Below are positions 9,370 to 17,432 of a stretch of DNA of 64,000 nucleotides, one piece after another. The notes under the pieces were generated by a model. It had not been told where the DNA came from and made no database searches. It worked only from the letters and a program-made list of their open reading frames with translations. Every line of letters starts with the position of its first letter. Within the stretch, counting starts at the first letter, position 1. The translations under genes and the position numbers were made by a program. The stretch is from UBA8437 sp963582065 (GTDB taxonomy: Bacteria; Planctomycetota; Planctomycetia; Planctomycetales; Planctomycetaceae). The DNA lies in contig CAUZRQ010000014.1 of the NCBI GenBank assembly GCA_963582065.1, forward strand, positions 12,526 to 76,525, given 5' to 3'.

Positions 9370-9536
9370 GAACCAACTCTCCTCAGTTGCGTACGAACCG
9401 CGTACGAGAAACCCCGCGCACAGACACGGATGCTGGTTCTATTGATCGGACGAGTTACTCCGGTTGGATAAACTTTTCTGGTTATTTCGTTTCCGAAGTT
9501 TCAGGAAGTTCGTTGCGGCTGATTTCGGTGACCTGC

Positions 9537-10664
9537 CTAGATGATGGCTGCGGAGACGGCGTTGGAGAGGTGGACGAGCCGCCAGGGCGCCTTCGAACGG
9601 ATGGCGCTGGTCAGCAGGATGCAGAAAGCGTCGCGTCGGCGGTCCATCCAGCACATTGTTCCGGTTGCCCCGGTGTGACCGAACACGTCGGCATCGAGTG
9701 AATCCCCCCAACTGCCCGAGGTGCCACGGTGGTTGAGTTTCCATCCCAGGCCCCACGGTCGGGTGGCAGCCAGTCGCGAGTCGATATCGGGCATCGTGGC
9801 CAGGCGGTTCTCGGTCATCGAACGGACGGTTGCCGGGGCCAGCAGCCGGGTTCCTCGGACCTGGCCGTCTCCGAGCATCAGCTGGCAGATCACCGCCAGG
9901 TCCTCGGGCGAGGCAAATGCTCCCCCCCAGGGGGCCCCGAATTCCTGCCAGTAGCGACTGTTCCAGCCGAAGTCCGACCCGATCTGATATTCGGGAACTT
10001 CGACCCTCACCAGTCGTCGTCGATCCAGCCCTCGGCTGCCCAGCGCGATGTCCTCAAGATCCAGCGGCTCGAACAACTCGCGACGGAGCACCTCGCGAAT
10101 CGGTCGCCCGGTCAGCCTCTGTACCAACTCGGCAGTCACCAGTGTCCCCATGCTCTGGTACTTGTGGTCGGTTCCCGGGGCAAAGACCGGAGTGGCTCCG
10201 ATGGCGCCTTGGACAAACCGTTTCAGCGGCGCGTGCTGACGTCGCATCTCGGCGTTGTCCGGCAGCATGTCCGGCATTCCGGAGGTGTGAGTGAAGAGGT
10301 GTTCGACGAGTGTGTCTTCCTTGTGTTGAGCAGCGAAGTCGGGGATGTAGCGGCTGACGGGGTCCGAGAGGTTCAGTTGACCGCGTTCGACCTGCAGCAT
10401 TCCGGCCAGGTAGGTGATGGGCTTGGAGATCGAGGCGAGCAGGAACAGGCCGTCCTCGCGGATCGGTTCGGCACCCGGTTCGGGTCCCTGTCGTCCGAAG
10501 AATCGGGGCGGGACGATCCGGCCGTGCCGTCCGACCAGAATCGCACCCCCGGGGACCGGTGGCTCGGGCCCGGAGGTCCATTTCCGCAGCAGCCGGTAGG
10601 CGGTTTCAAGACGATCGGCGTCGATGCCGATTTCCTTCGGTTTGGCGTATTTCAGGTGACCCAT
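9537..10664 (-). CDS. Serine hydrolase of the class C beta-lactamase / esterase family
   Basis: 375 aa, cytoplasmic by lack of a signal peptide. The active-site tetrad S-x-x-K is at residues 78-81 (LLASISKPIT). The second motif is Y169-x-S171 (KYQSMG). The third, normally KTG, is HTG (VFGHTGATG), as in many EstB/LACTB-type esterases. The length matches the family. AAGGA lies upstream of the ATG. It is divergent from the basic-protein gene at 10803. Likely a carboxylesterase or peptidase acting on small esters or peptides; a true beta-lactamase is less likely without a signal peptide. Confidence 0.88.
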   Translation of the reverse strand: MGHLKYAKPKEIGIDADRLETAYRLLRKWTSGPEPPVPGGAILVGRHGRIVPPRFFGRQGPEPGAEPIREDGLFLLASISKPITYLAGMLQVERGQLNLSDPVSRYIPDFAAQHKEDTLVEHLFTHTSGMPDMLPDNAEMRRQHAPLKRFVQGAIGATPVFAPGTDHKYQSMGTLVTAELVQRLTGRPIREVLRRELFEPLDLEDIALGSRGLDRRRLVRVEVPEYQIGSDFGWNSRYWQEFGAPWGGAFASPEDLAVICQLMLGDGQVRGTRLLAPATVRSMTENRLATMPDIDSRLAATRPWGLGWKLNHRGTSGSWGDSLDADVFGHTGATGTMCWMDRRRDAFCILLTSAIRSKAPWRLVHLSNAVSAAII

Positions 10665-10802
10665 CGAGTGGGATTCCTTGGCGGGAGAGGGGGGGCGGTG
10701 AGAGTAGTCCGATCCTGTCGGAGATGATATCCTAGCCCCGTCCCGGCTGCTCGCGCGGCAGGGAATCCGAAACGTGAAATGCGGTCTGGGAGAACGAGGC
10801 TG

Positions 10803-11111
10803 ATGGCCAAGAAGAAGACCACCAAGAAGACCGCCAAGAAGGTCGACAAGCCGGAGGCCAAGAAAACGACCAAGAAGAAGGTCGCCAAACGGACGACGAG
10901 GAAGAGGAAGTCGGCCGAGCCGATCCGTTACCGGCTGATCTGGGGCGTCTACAGCAGCGGCATGCGTGAAGAGACTCGCTTCGACTACGGCAAACGGAAG
11001 GACGCCGACAAGAAGGCCGACCAGCTCACGGCCAAGGGCAAGAAGCTGTTCTGGGTCCAGCCGATCAAGGAAGAGATCATTCCCGAACCGGAGGTCGCAG
11101 AGGACGAGTAG
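10803..11111 (+). CDS. Small lysine-rich basic protein (histone H1-like tail)
   Basis: 102 aa. The start at 10803 is favoured over 10779 because GAGG lies just upstream and the protein then opens with MAKKKTTKKTAKK. Residues 1-40 are an almost pure Lys/Thr/Ala tail of the type seen in bacterial histone H1-like proteins. Residues 45-102 are a compact domain (RYRLIWGVYSSGMREETRF, then KKLFWVQPIKEEI) with an acidic end (EPEVAEDE). The tail suggests nucleic-acid binding. The folded part is unfamiliar to me. Transcription probably ends at the stem-loop at 11152-11176. Confidence 0.8.
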   Translation: MAKKKTTKKTAKKVDKPEAKKTTKKKVAKRTTRKRKSAEPIRYRLIWGVYSSGMREETRFDYGKRKDADKKADQLTAKGKKLFWVQPIKEEIIPEPEVAEDE

Positions 11112-11151
11112 ACTCCGGTCGTCGTCGGTTCCACGGTCGGATTAAAGTCAA

Positions 11152-11176
11152 TCAGCCGGGCAGCGAGCCCGGCTGA
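11152..11176. terminator. Bidirectional stem-loop between convergent genes
   Basis: A perfect 10-bp inverted repeat, TCAGCCGGGC and GCCCGGCTGA, surrounds the loop AGCGA. It sits between the convergent basic-protein gene and rpsU, the position of a shared terminator. There is no long T-run on either side. Confidence 0.55.
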
Positions 11177-11207
11177 TGGCCGTCGTTGACTCCGGTCGGG
11201 TTGCCCC

Positions 11208-11393
11208 TTATTTCTGGCCCATCTTCGCCCGTCGCGCCGCGCGACGACGTGACCGACGGGCCTCATCACTCGGCTTCTCGTAGTATTCGCGACGCCGCAT
11301 TTCCTTCTTGATGCCGGCGTGTTCGACCAGCTTGCGGAACCGCTTGACCGCGTCCTGGATCTTCTCGTTGTCACGCAGACGCAGTTTGACCAC
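11208..11393 (-). CDS. rpsU: 30S ribosomal protein S21
   Basis: 61 aa, the usual S21 length. It has the family opening MVKLRLRDNEKIQDAVKRF, the conserved KLVEHAGIKKEMRRREYYEKP core and a very basic C-terminal helix (RRSRRRAARRAK). S21 binds the 3' end of 16S rRNA and promotes initiation on natural mRNAs. In this phylum other S21-type genes may exist elsewhere in the chromosome. It lies 111 bp downstream of thyX on the same strand. Confidence 0.97.
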   Translation of the reverse strand: MVKLRLRDNEKIQDAVKRFRKLVEHAGIKKEMRRREYYEKPSDEARRSRRRAARRAKMGQK

Positions 11394-11504
11394 GGGATGT
11401 CTCCGTTGTGCTTCGTGTCCTGGGGGGAGGGACTACCGTAGCAGAACCATTGGCGGTGGCCAACCGAAAGCGTGAGGTTGAGCGTCGGCTTCGGGACCGA
11501 CTCT

Positions 11505-12449
11505 CTACTGCTCGCCACGAGGCTCGACGATCCCCATCTCGGCCAGCTTGTCGTGGCATTCGTCCCGCTCGCGGCACCGCGTCAGCGGTCTCCATTTGTC
11601 GTCCTGGGCGTCCAGGAACATTGCTTCGTCGAACGGCGGGGCCCGGCCGGCCCGGCCGGCCCGCTCCATCAGCCGGGCCACCACCTCGCGGTCCAGCCGT
11701 GTCAGGAACAGCCCACTGATGCGGTAGTCCTGGAACGCCTCCCAGACCACCGGGAACAGCGGCTGCACGATCTTTTCGCCGATCGTCGTCGCGTAGTCCC
11801 GAATTTCCTGTTGTGCGTGGCTGTCCATTCTCAGCGCCAGGAAGTGCAACAGGTTGTGCAGGTCGACCTTCCAGTAGGCCTCGGTGTAGGTCGACAGCGG
11901 CAGGTCCTTGCGGGCCTGCTCGCGTGCGACACCCGCATCGAGCCGTTCCTGGTAGACCCGCTTCGAGTGATCCTGCAGTTCCTGTTCGGTCCGGCTCAAC
12001 TCCCGGCCCACTTCGGGCTCCAACGGCTCACCGCTCCCCTGGCGGTTGCTCTCGGCCTGCGATCGCCAGGACTCCGGCGGGGTCGTCTGCGAGGCGTCGA
12101 TGGCGATCGAGTAACGGGTGCTGTACTCGTTGACGTTGGCTGTGCGGTGCCGGATCCACTGTCGCCAGCAGTCCATCGGCACCCGCACCAGCAGCTTGAT
12201 CTCGGCCATCTCGAACGGGGTCGTGTGCCGGTGTCTGAGCAGGTAGCGGATCAGGGTGCGATCGTCGGAGACCTTGCGGGTGCCGGCACCGTAACTGACC
12301 CGGGCGGCCTGGACGACCGATCCGTCGTCCCCCATCACGTCGACCAGGCAGACGAAGCCGTCGTCGAGCACGCCGAACTTCTTCCAGCGCAACTCGTCGA
12401 CGACCGCCCCACGCTCCTCGTCGGTCGACTCGGCAGGCTCGTTGCTCAT
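11505..12449 (-). CDS. thyX: FAD-dependent thymidylate synthase ThyX
   Basis: 314 aa. Makes dTMP from dUMP using methylene-tetrahydrofolate, FAD and NADPH. The ThyX signature appears as RHRTANVNEYSTRYS, with Asn in place of the usual Ser at the sixth position. Other conserved parts are ARVSYGAGTRKVSDD near the N-terminus and LHNLLHFLALRMDSHAQQEIR towards the C-terminus. The ATG at 12449 follows AGGGAGG on a 12-nt spacing; an earlier in-frame start at 12509 lacks a better site. At 314 aa it is longer than the ~220-250 aa of typical ThyX, with a C-terminal extension after residue ~255 that includes an Arg/Cys-containing RCRERDECHDKL segment. Confidence 0.95.
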   Translation of the reverse strand: MSNEPAESTDEERGAVVDELRWKKFGVLDDGFVCLVDVMGDDGSVVQAARVSYGAGTRKVSDDRTLIRYLLRHRHTTPFEMAEIKLLVRVPMDCWRQWIRHRTANVNEYSTRYSIAIDASQTTPPESWRSQAESNRQGSGEPLEPEVGRELSRTEQELQDHSKRVYQERLDAGVAREQARKDLPLSTYTEAYWKVDLHNLLHFLALRMDSHAQQEIRDYATTIGEKIVQPLFPVVWEAFQDYRISGLFLTRLDREVVARLMERAGRAGRAPPFDEAMFLDAQDDKWRPLTRCRERDECHDKLAEMGIVEPRGEQ

Positions 12450-12666
12450 CCCCGTCGATCCTCCCTGATGTCTCACAGTGTCGGCCCGCCTGCGGGGCGG
12501 GATCGACATCGCTGGCGGATTGTCGTGAAGAACCGGTGAGTTTTCCAGTCCACGTCGGCCGCCTTCGACGCGGTTTGCGTTTCCCGGGAACGGCGATTAG
12601 TCTCTGACCAGCCCCGTCGACGGACGGCACTTTCTCCGGTTCGAATTTCACAGGATGAATTACACA

Positions 12667-12879
12667 ATGGCTGACGTGCAGATCAGCGTGCGGGAGAACG
12701 GGCCCTTTCTGGTCAGCGGCCCGGTTGAATTGACCGATCCCAACGGCGACGCATTCGACCTGGGCGAGAAAGATTCGTTCGCGCTGTGCCGGTGCGGAGC
12801 TTCGGCCAATCGGCCCTTCTGCGACGGCAGTCACCGTGACTGCGGGTTCGAGTCGGCCGAGACGGCGGGCGGATCCTGA
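12667..12879 (+). CDS. CDGSH iron-sulfur domain protein
   Basis: 70 aa. It carries the complete CDGSH motif C-x-C-x2-S-x3-P-x-C-D-G-S-H (CRCGASANRPFCDGSH), whose three Cys and one His bind a [2Fe-2S] cluster. The start at 12667 (MADVQISV) is preferred over 12655 because AGGA is only 1-2 nt before the latter but ~11 nt before the former. Bacterial single-domain CDGSH proteins are small soluble redox or cluster-transfer proteins. It stands alone between the divergent thyX and a secreted hydrolase. Confidence 0.93.
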   Translation: MADVQISVRENGPFLVSGPVELTDPNGDAFDLGEKDSFALCRCGASANRPFCDGSHRDCGFESAETAGGS

Positions 12880-12928
12880 CCACCGGGTCGGCGGGTCTCT
12901 TCTTTCCAACGGGTTCGAGGCAGTTGCG

Positions 12929-14977
12929 ATGACGCGAGGCAACCGAAGGTGCACTCGAACGTTGGTCCGACGGCTGACGATGATCTGGCTGGCGATGATG
13001 TCCCCCGCCGGCCTCGCACCGGTCGCCTCGGCGCAGGCACCTCCGGCTGACGTCGCCGATCGGCTTGAGACCGGCCGCAAGGCCCTGGCCGCGCGAGTCG
13101 AAAAGCTGAAGCAGGACGACTCGATCGACCGCCGACTGGTGGCCGATGTCGAGGTATTCGCCAAGGCGATCCAATGGGCGGTGCGTCACCGGGAGTTCCA
13201 TGCACCGAGATCGGGCAAGGGCGTTTCGGCGTGGGTGGGATATGCCGAGAAGGCGCTGCAGATCGGCACCCGGCGGGCCGAAGAACTGGCCGCCGGCAAA
13301 CCGTCCTGGGTGCTTCGGCCGGGCAGCACGATCCGAGGCTACTACTCGAAGGTCGACGGGTCGGTCCAGCCGTACGCCATTTCGTTGCCCACCGGCATCA
13401 ACCCGCGTTCCGGCACCCGCCATCGATTGCACCTGAAACTTCATGGCCGTGGGGCCACGCTCAACGAACTCCGTTTCATCGCCCAGCACGAGGGCAGGGC
13501 GTTGCCCAAGGGCCAGGTGTTTCTGCAACTGGATGTCTTCGGCCGTACCAACAATGCCTATCGATACGCCGGCGAGACCGACGTGTTCGAGGCACTGGCT
13601 GACGTTGAACGGCGGTTCCGCATCGACAACCGCCGTATCACGTTGTGGGGATTCTCGATGGGGGGCGCCGGTGCCTGGCACCTGGGGCTGCATCACCCCA
13701 GCCGCTGGTCCTCGGTGGGTGCCGGTGCCGGGTTCGTTGATTTCTACAAGTACCAGGAGCAGACCCGGCAGCGACCCGACCACCAGCACAGGACGCTTTC
13801 GATCTACGACGTCGTCCCCTACGCGTTGAATGCCCACAACGTCCCGGTCTGCACCTACGGTGGAGAGATCGACAAGCAGTTGCTGGCCAGCACGACGATG
13901 GTCGAGCGGGCCAAGCGGCTGGGCGTGCCGATCAAGCTGCTGGTCGGCCCCGGGACCGGCCACCGGTTCCACCCCGACTCGTTCAAGGAGTTCATGGCGT
14001 TTCACGACGGGCACGCCCGCAAGGGGCGTCGTCCCTACCCCGGTCGAACCGATATCCGGTTTGTCACCTGGACGGTCAAGTACAACGTCTGTGAGTGGTT
14101 GACGGTCGAGGAAATGGAGCAGTTGTACCGGCCGGCGATCGTGCAGGCGACCCGGGCGACCGATGGGACGCTGAGACTGCGGACACGGAATGTCGTCGCT
14201 TTGCAGGTTTCTCGCGATGTGGCCGACCGTATCGAGATCGACGGGGTCAGGCACCGGCTGGCGACCGCCGCGGACGGTCTGTTGCCGGGCGTCTATTACC
14301 GGAAGAACGGCAAGGACTGGAACGTCCTGAACTACGACAACTCGAGGAACTTCCAGAAGAACGTCGATCTTAACAAGCGGCGGAATCTCCAGGGGCCGAT
14401 CGACGATGCCTTCATGCAGCCGTTCGTGTGTGTCCGTGGCACCGGGACTCCCTGGACGAAGTCGCAGGACGACTGGGCACTCTGGACGCTGGATCGCTTC
14501 GGTCGCGAGTTTGACAAGTGGCTCCGCGGGCGGATCCGGGTGGTCGCCGACACCGCGGTCGACGACGAACTGATCGCCGCCAACAACCTGGTGCTCTTCG
14601 GCGATCCCGGTTCGAATGCCGTGATGGCCAGGGTGATCCAGAGACTGCCGGTTGAATGGACCCGGGAGGCGATCCGGGTGGCGGGAAAGAGTTATGACCC
14701 GTCCACGCACGGCCTCTCGATGATCTACCCCAACCCGTTGAACCCCAACCGCTACGTCGTCATCAACTCGGGCCACACCTTCCACGAGCCCGATTTCAAG
14801 AACTCCAACTCGTGGCTGTTCCCCCGGCTGGGAGACATCGCCGTCCAGGCGTTCTCCAGGAACAAGGCGGGCGGCTACGACGAGTCGATCAAGTGGGCGG
14901 GGTTGTTCGATTCGGCATGGCAATTGGCCGGTTCGCAGGATGGCAAGAGCGGATCGAAGGACGAGACGGGAGAATAG
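12929..14977 (+). CDS. Secreted alpha/beta hydrolase, prolyl-oligopeptidase-like
   Basis: 682 aa with a signal peptide (basic MTRGNRRCTRTLVRR, hydrophobic core, cleavage near ASA-QAP). The nucleophile elbow is GFSMGGAGAWH, preceded by RRFRIDNRRITLWG. Likely acid and histidine sites are YGGEIDKQ and GPGTGHRFHPDSF. This arrangement is that of secreted S9-family peptidases or esterases that planctomycetes often annotate as prolyl oligopeptidase family. The C-terminal half (residues ~420-680) is a separate beta-rich region of unknown role. The start at 12929 is chosen for the signal peptide and GAGG ~10 nt upstream. Its stop abuts the next ATG, so it is probably co-transcribed with the dehydrogenase gene. 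Confidence 0.82.
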   Translation: MTRGNRRCTRTLVRRLTMIWLAMMSPAGLAPVASAQAPPADVADRLETGRKALAARVEKLKQDDSIDRRLVADVEVFAKAIQWAVRHREFHAPRSGKGVSAWVGYAEKALQIGTRRAEELAAGKPSWVLRPGSTIRGYYSKVDGSVQPYAISLPTGINPRSGTRHRLHLKLHGRGATLNELRFIAQHEGRALPKGQVFLQLDVFGRTNNAYRYAGETDVFEALADVERRFRIDNRRITLWGFSMGGAGAWHLGLHHPSRWSSVGAGAGFVDFYKYQEQTRQRPDHQHRTLSIYDVVPYALNAHNVPVCTYGGEIDKQLLASTTMVERAKRLGVPIKLLVGPGTGHRFHPDSFKEFMAFHDGHARKGRRPYPGRTDIRFVTWTVKYNVCEWLTVEEMEQLYRPAIVQATRATDGTLRLRTRNVVALQVSRDVADRIEIDGVRHRLATAADGLLPGVYYRKNGKDWNVLNYDNSRNFQKNVDLNKRRNLQGPIDDAFMQPFVCVRGTGTPWTKSQDDWALWTLDRFGREFDKWLRGRIRVVADTAVDDELIAANNLVLFGDPGSNAVMARVIQRLPVEWTREAIRVAGKSYDPSTHGLSMIYPNPLNPNRYVVINSGHTFHEPDFKNSNSWLFPRLGDIAVQAFSRNKAGGYDESIKWAGLFDSAWQLAGSQDGKSGSKDETGE

Positions 14978-16042
14978 ATGGGCTCGGGCATTCGGGTGGC
15001 CGCTGATTCCCTGGTACGGTTCGCGTCGGGGTTGTTCCAGGCCGCCGGGGTTCCCCTCGACGAGGCCGACCTGGTCTCCACCAGCTTGGTCGGCTCGAAC
15101 CTCCGCGGCCACGACTCTCATGGTGTCGTCCGCATTCCTGGTTACCTGCCGTTGCTGGAGACCGGCGAACTGGTGGCCGGTGCCGACCTGGTGGTGCATT
15201 CGGAGACGCCCGCGATGATCTGTGCCGATGCCGCCTTCGGCTTCGGCATGGTGCAGATGACTCGTCTGATCGAGCGACTGGAGGCCAAGGTTGACGGGCT
15301 GGGAGTGGCCTGCGGGACGCTGGTTCGTTGCGGTCATGTCGGGCGGGTGGGGGAATGGGCCGAGGCGGTGGCGACGCGGGGCAGGGCGGCGCTGGTGACC
15401 GTCAATGACAACGGAGTGCTCAAGTGCGTGGCGCCGCCCGGAGGGACCGAGCCGACGGTCAGCACCAACCCGGTTGCGATCGGCGTGCCGACCAGCGGCC
15501 AGCCACTGGTCGTGGACATCTCGACCAGCGTCGTCGCCAACGGCAAGGTGCTGGTGCAGCACATCGCCGGTCAGCCGTGCCCGGAGGGGTGGCTGATCGA
15601 TGCCGACGGCAATCCGACCACCGATCCGGCGGTTCGCTTCAGCGACCCGAGGGGCACGATCCTGCCGATGGGGGGCTACAAGGGCTTCGGGCTCTCGTTG
15701 CTGCTGGACATCCTCGTCGGCGGCCTCTCGGGGGGCAGTTGTCCGCCGGCGGCCGAAGGGGCTCCGGGGACCAACAACGTGTTGCTGGTGGTCTGGGATC
15801 CCGAGCGATTTGCCGGGACCGGGCATTTCCTGGGCGAGGCGGACAAGTTGATCGAATTCGTGCGGGGAGTGAACCGGAAGCCGGGGGTCGAGTCGATTCG
15901 CCTGGCCGGTGACCGCAGTGCGGCGACAATGACCGAGCGGTTGGCCGAGGGTGTGCCGCTGGATGCCGGGACGTGGGAGTCGCTGTGCGAGACCGGGCGG
16001 GGGCTGGGTGTGGACCCGCCTACCACTCAAACCCCAGCATGA
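14978..16042 (+). CDS. Ldh2/MdhB-family NAD(P)-dependent malate/L-lactate dehydrogenase
   Basis: 354 aa. This family (malate/L-sulfolactate/L-lactate dehydrogenase, distinct from classical MDH) oxidises 2-hydroxyacids. Visible hallmarks are GHDSHGVVRIPGYL with the catalytic His, CGHVGRVGEWAE, the TNPVAIGVPTSG nucleotide-pocket strand, VVDISTSVVANGKV and GGYKGFGLSLLLDIL. The start directly follows the upstream stop and has GGGAG in the leader. Its last 23 bp overlap the convergent OleA-like gene. The exact substrate cannot be told from sequence. Confidence 0.9.
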   Translation: MGSGIRVAADSLVRFASGLFQAAGVPLDEADLVSTSLVGSNLRGHDSHGVVRIPGYLPLLETGELVAGADLVVHSETPAMICADAAFGFGMVQMTRLIERLEAKVDGLGVACGTLVRCGHVGRVGEWAEAVATRGRAALVTVNDNGVLKCVAPPGGTEPTVSTNPVAIGVPTSGQPLVVDISTSVVANGKVLVQHIAGQPCPEGWLIDADGNPTTDPAVRFSDPRGTILPMGGYKGFGLSLLLDILVGGLSGGSCPPAAEGAPGTNNVLLVVWDPERFAGTGHFLGEADKLIEFVRGVNRKPGVESIRLAGDRSAATMTERLAEGVPLDAGTWESLCETGRGLGVDPPTTQTPA

Positions 16043-17066
16043 CACTCGACAACCCGCTGCCGATACCCAGCCAGGCGACACGCTCGCCGGCGGTCACGTG
16101 GCCGGATTCGGCACCCATCGCCGCGGCGATCGGCAACGCTGTGGCCCCGGTGTTGCCCAGGAATTCGACGGTGGAGTAGTCGATCTCCGGGTCGAGTCCC
16201 AGCCGCTCGTAGAGCAGGTTGCGGTGAGCCCGTCCGACCTGGTGAGTGAAGGACTTGTCGACGCTGTCGTTGGTCCAGCCCAGCACCGACCGGGTTTCGT
16301 CCCAGGTCGCAGCCGCCAATTCGACCCCCGCGTGCAACAACGCCTCCGAATCGGTCTCCATCCGGGGCCGGTCGTCGCCGTGGTCCTGTTTCGAGACCGC
16401 GCCTGCACAAAGCTGGTGGGCGGCGGTGTCTGAACGGACGATGCCGCCGAGCAGGCGGTGACCGGTTTGCGAGATCCGGCGGTCGCAGAGCACGATGGCG
16501 GCCGATCCTGAGCCGATTGTCAACGAGGCGAAGGCGGGCTTGATCGTCTGCCGGGTCAGTTGCGGGTCGTTCAGCAGAGAGTCGATGGTGCCCTCGACCA
16601 GCCCGCGACCGATCTCGGTTCCCACCACGACTCCCGCGGTGACCTGCCCGAGTTCGATCATGTTCGCCAGCAGCAGGCAGCCGTTGAGCAGTCCGAGGCA
16701 GGCATTGCTGACGTCCAGGATCATGGTTTCGGGGGGCAATCCGACGGCCGCGTGCACGCTGCTGGCGGTGGCCGGTTCCAACTGGTCCCGGCAGACCGAT
16801 CCGTGCACCAGGACACCGAAACGGGATGGATCGATCCCGCTGGTGGCCACGGCGTCACGAGCCGTCAGGGCACTGATTTCCCCGGGCAGCGTTCCCGGCG
16901 GAAAGAACCGCCGCTCGCGGATACCGGTCATCAGTTCGAGCCGACCTGCGGGCAGATCGAGCCGCTGGTAGATCTCGGCCAGGCGGTTCTCGATGTCCGC
17001 CGATGTCACCACTTCGTCGGGCAGCCGATAGCACAGGGCCTCGACACAGACGTGCTGGAACCGCAT
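16020..17066 (-). CDS. oleA: OleA-like acyl-CoA condensing enzyme (thiolase superfamily)
   Basis: 348 aa. It has the thiolase-fold nucleophile Cys123 (DVSNACLG), His (FTHQVGRAH) and Asn (EFLGNTGATALP). Unlike FabH it carries Glu97 in RDQLEPATAS. From memory of Xanthomonas OleA (Glu117, Cys143), the spacing to the Cys is the same 26 residues, and several stretches match (MRFQHV, RDxLEPxTAS, LGIGSGL). OleA joins two fatty acyl-CoAs head-to-head into a beta-keto acid, the first step of long-chain olefin synthesis by OleABCD. No oleB, oleC or oleD is adjacent. A FabH-type role is the alternative, and generic pipelines may call it beta-ketoacyl-ACP synthase III. The start has no strong Shine-Dalgarno. 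Confidence 0.85.
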   Translation of the reverse strand: MRFQHVCVEALCYRLPDEVVTSADIENRLAEIYQRLDLPAGRLELMTGIRERRFFPPGTLPGEISALTARDAVATSGIDPSRFGVLVHGSVCRDQLEPATASSVHAAVGLPPETMILDVSNACLGLLNGCLLLANMIELGQVTAGVVVGTEIGRGLVEGTIDSLLNDPQLTRQTIKPAFASLTIGSGSAAIVLCDRRISQTGHRLLGGIVRSDTAAHQLCAGAVSKQDHGDDRPRMETDSEALLHAGVELAAATWDETRSVLGWTNDSVDKSFTHQVGRAHRNLLYERLGLDPEIDYSTVEFLGNTGATALPIAAAMGAESGHVTAGERVAWLGIGSGLSSVMLGFEW

Positions 17067-17094
17067 GGGCGTTTGTGGATGCGGGGGACGGGGC

Positions 17095-17304
17095 TCAGGA
17101 CAGGTTTGCCGAAGGCTGGTTGGCGAGGTTCTCGCGGAGCCGCTCTTCCAGCGTTTCGATTGCCTCGAGCTGTTCGGACCGCTGCTCGTCCGGCAAGCGA
17201 CTCTCGCCGAGTGCGAGCTTCACCGAACTGCGGACGAATTGCAGGCCGCGAAGCAACAGGCCACGCTGTGCCGTCGTCAATTCCACTTGCGTCATCTCTT
17301 TCAT
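17095..17304 (-). CDS. Small hypothetical helical protein
   Basis: 69 aa from the ATG at 17304 (GGTGG ~7 nt upstream). A second ATG at 17295 with AAAGAG before it is also possible. It is predicted to be almost wholly helical: TTAQRGLLLRGLQFVRSSVKL, then EQLEAIETLEERLRENLA, amphipathic and charged with coiled-coil character. No family is recognised. It lies 28 bp upstream of the OleA-like gene on the same strand and 128 bp downstream of floA. Confidence 0.65.
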   Translation of the reverse strand: MKEMTQVELTTAQRGLLLRGLQFVRSSVKLALGESRLPDEQRSEQLEAIETLEERLRENLANQPSANLS

Positions 17305-17432
17305 GACCAATCCACCCGTCCGTCCCGGTTGTTGAATCCGCCGGTCTCGTGTTCGAGCACCCGCTCGTGTCTCTTTTCGACTCCAGCCGGTGGCTGGCTT
17401 GGGACCCGGACGTTTCGGTGGGTTGATAGCGG

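Noticed and set aside
9391..9405. GTACG-AACCG-CGTAC inverted repeat upstream of the BON-domain gene
   Set aside because: Only 5-bp arms and one copy; too weak to call an operator.
12713..16081. 1122-residue open frame on the minus strand
   Set aside because: It lies entirely opposite the CDGSH, secreted hydrolase and Ldh2 genes, is Arg/Pro/His/Gly-rich without domains, and is the expected by-product of high GC.
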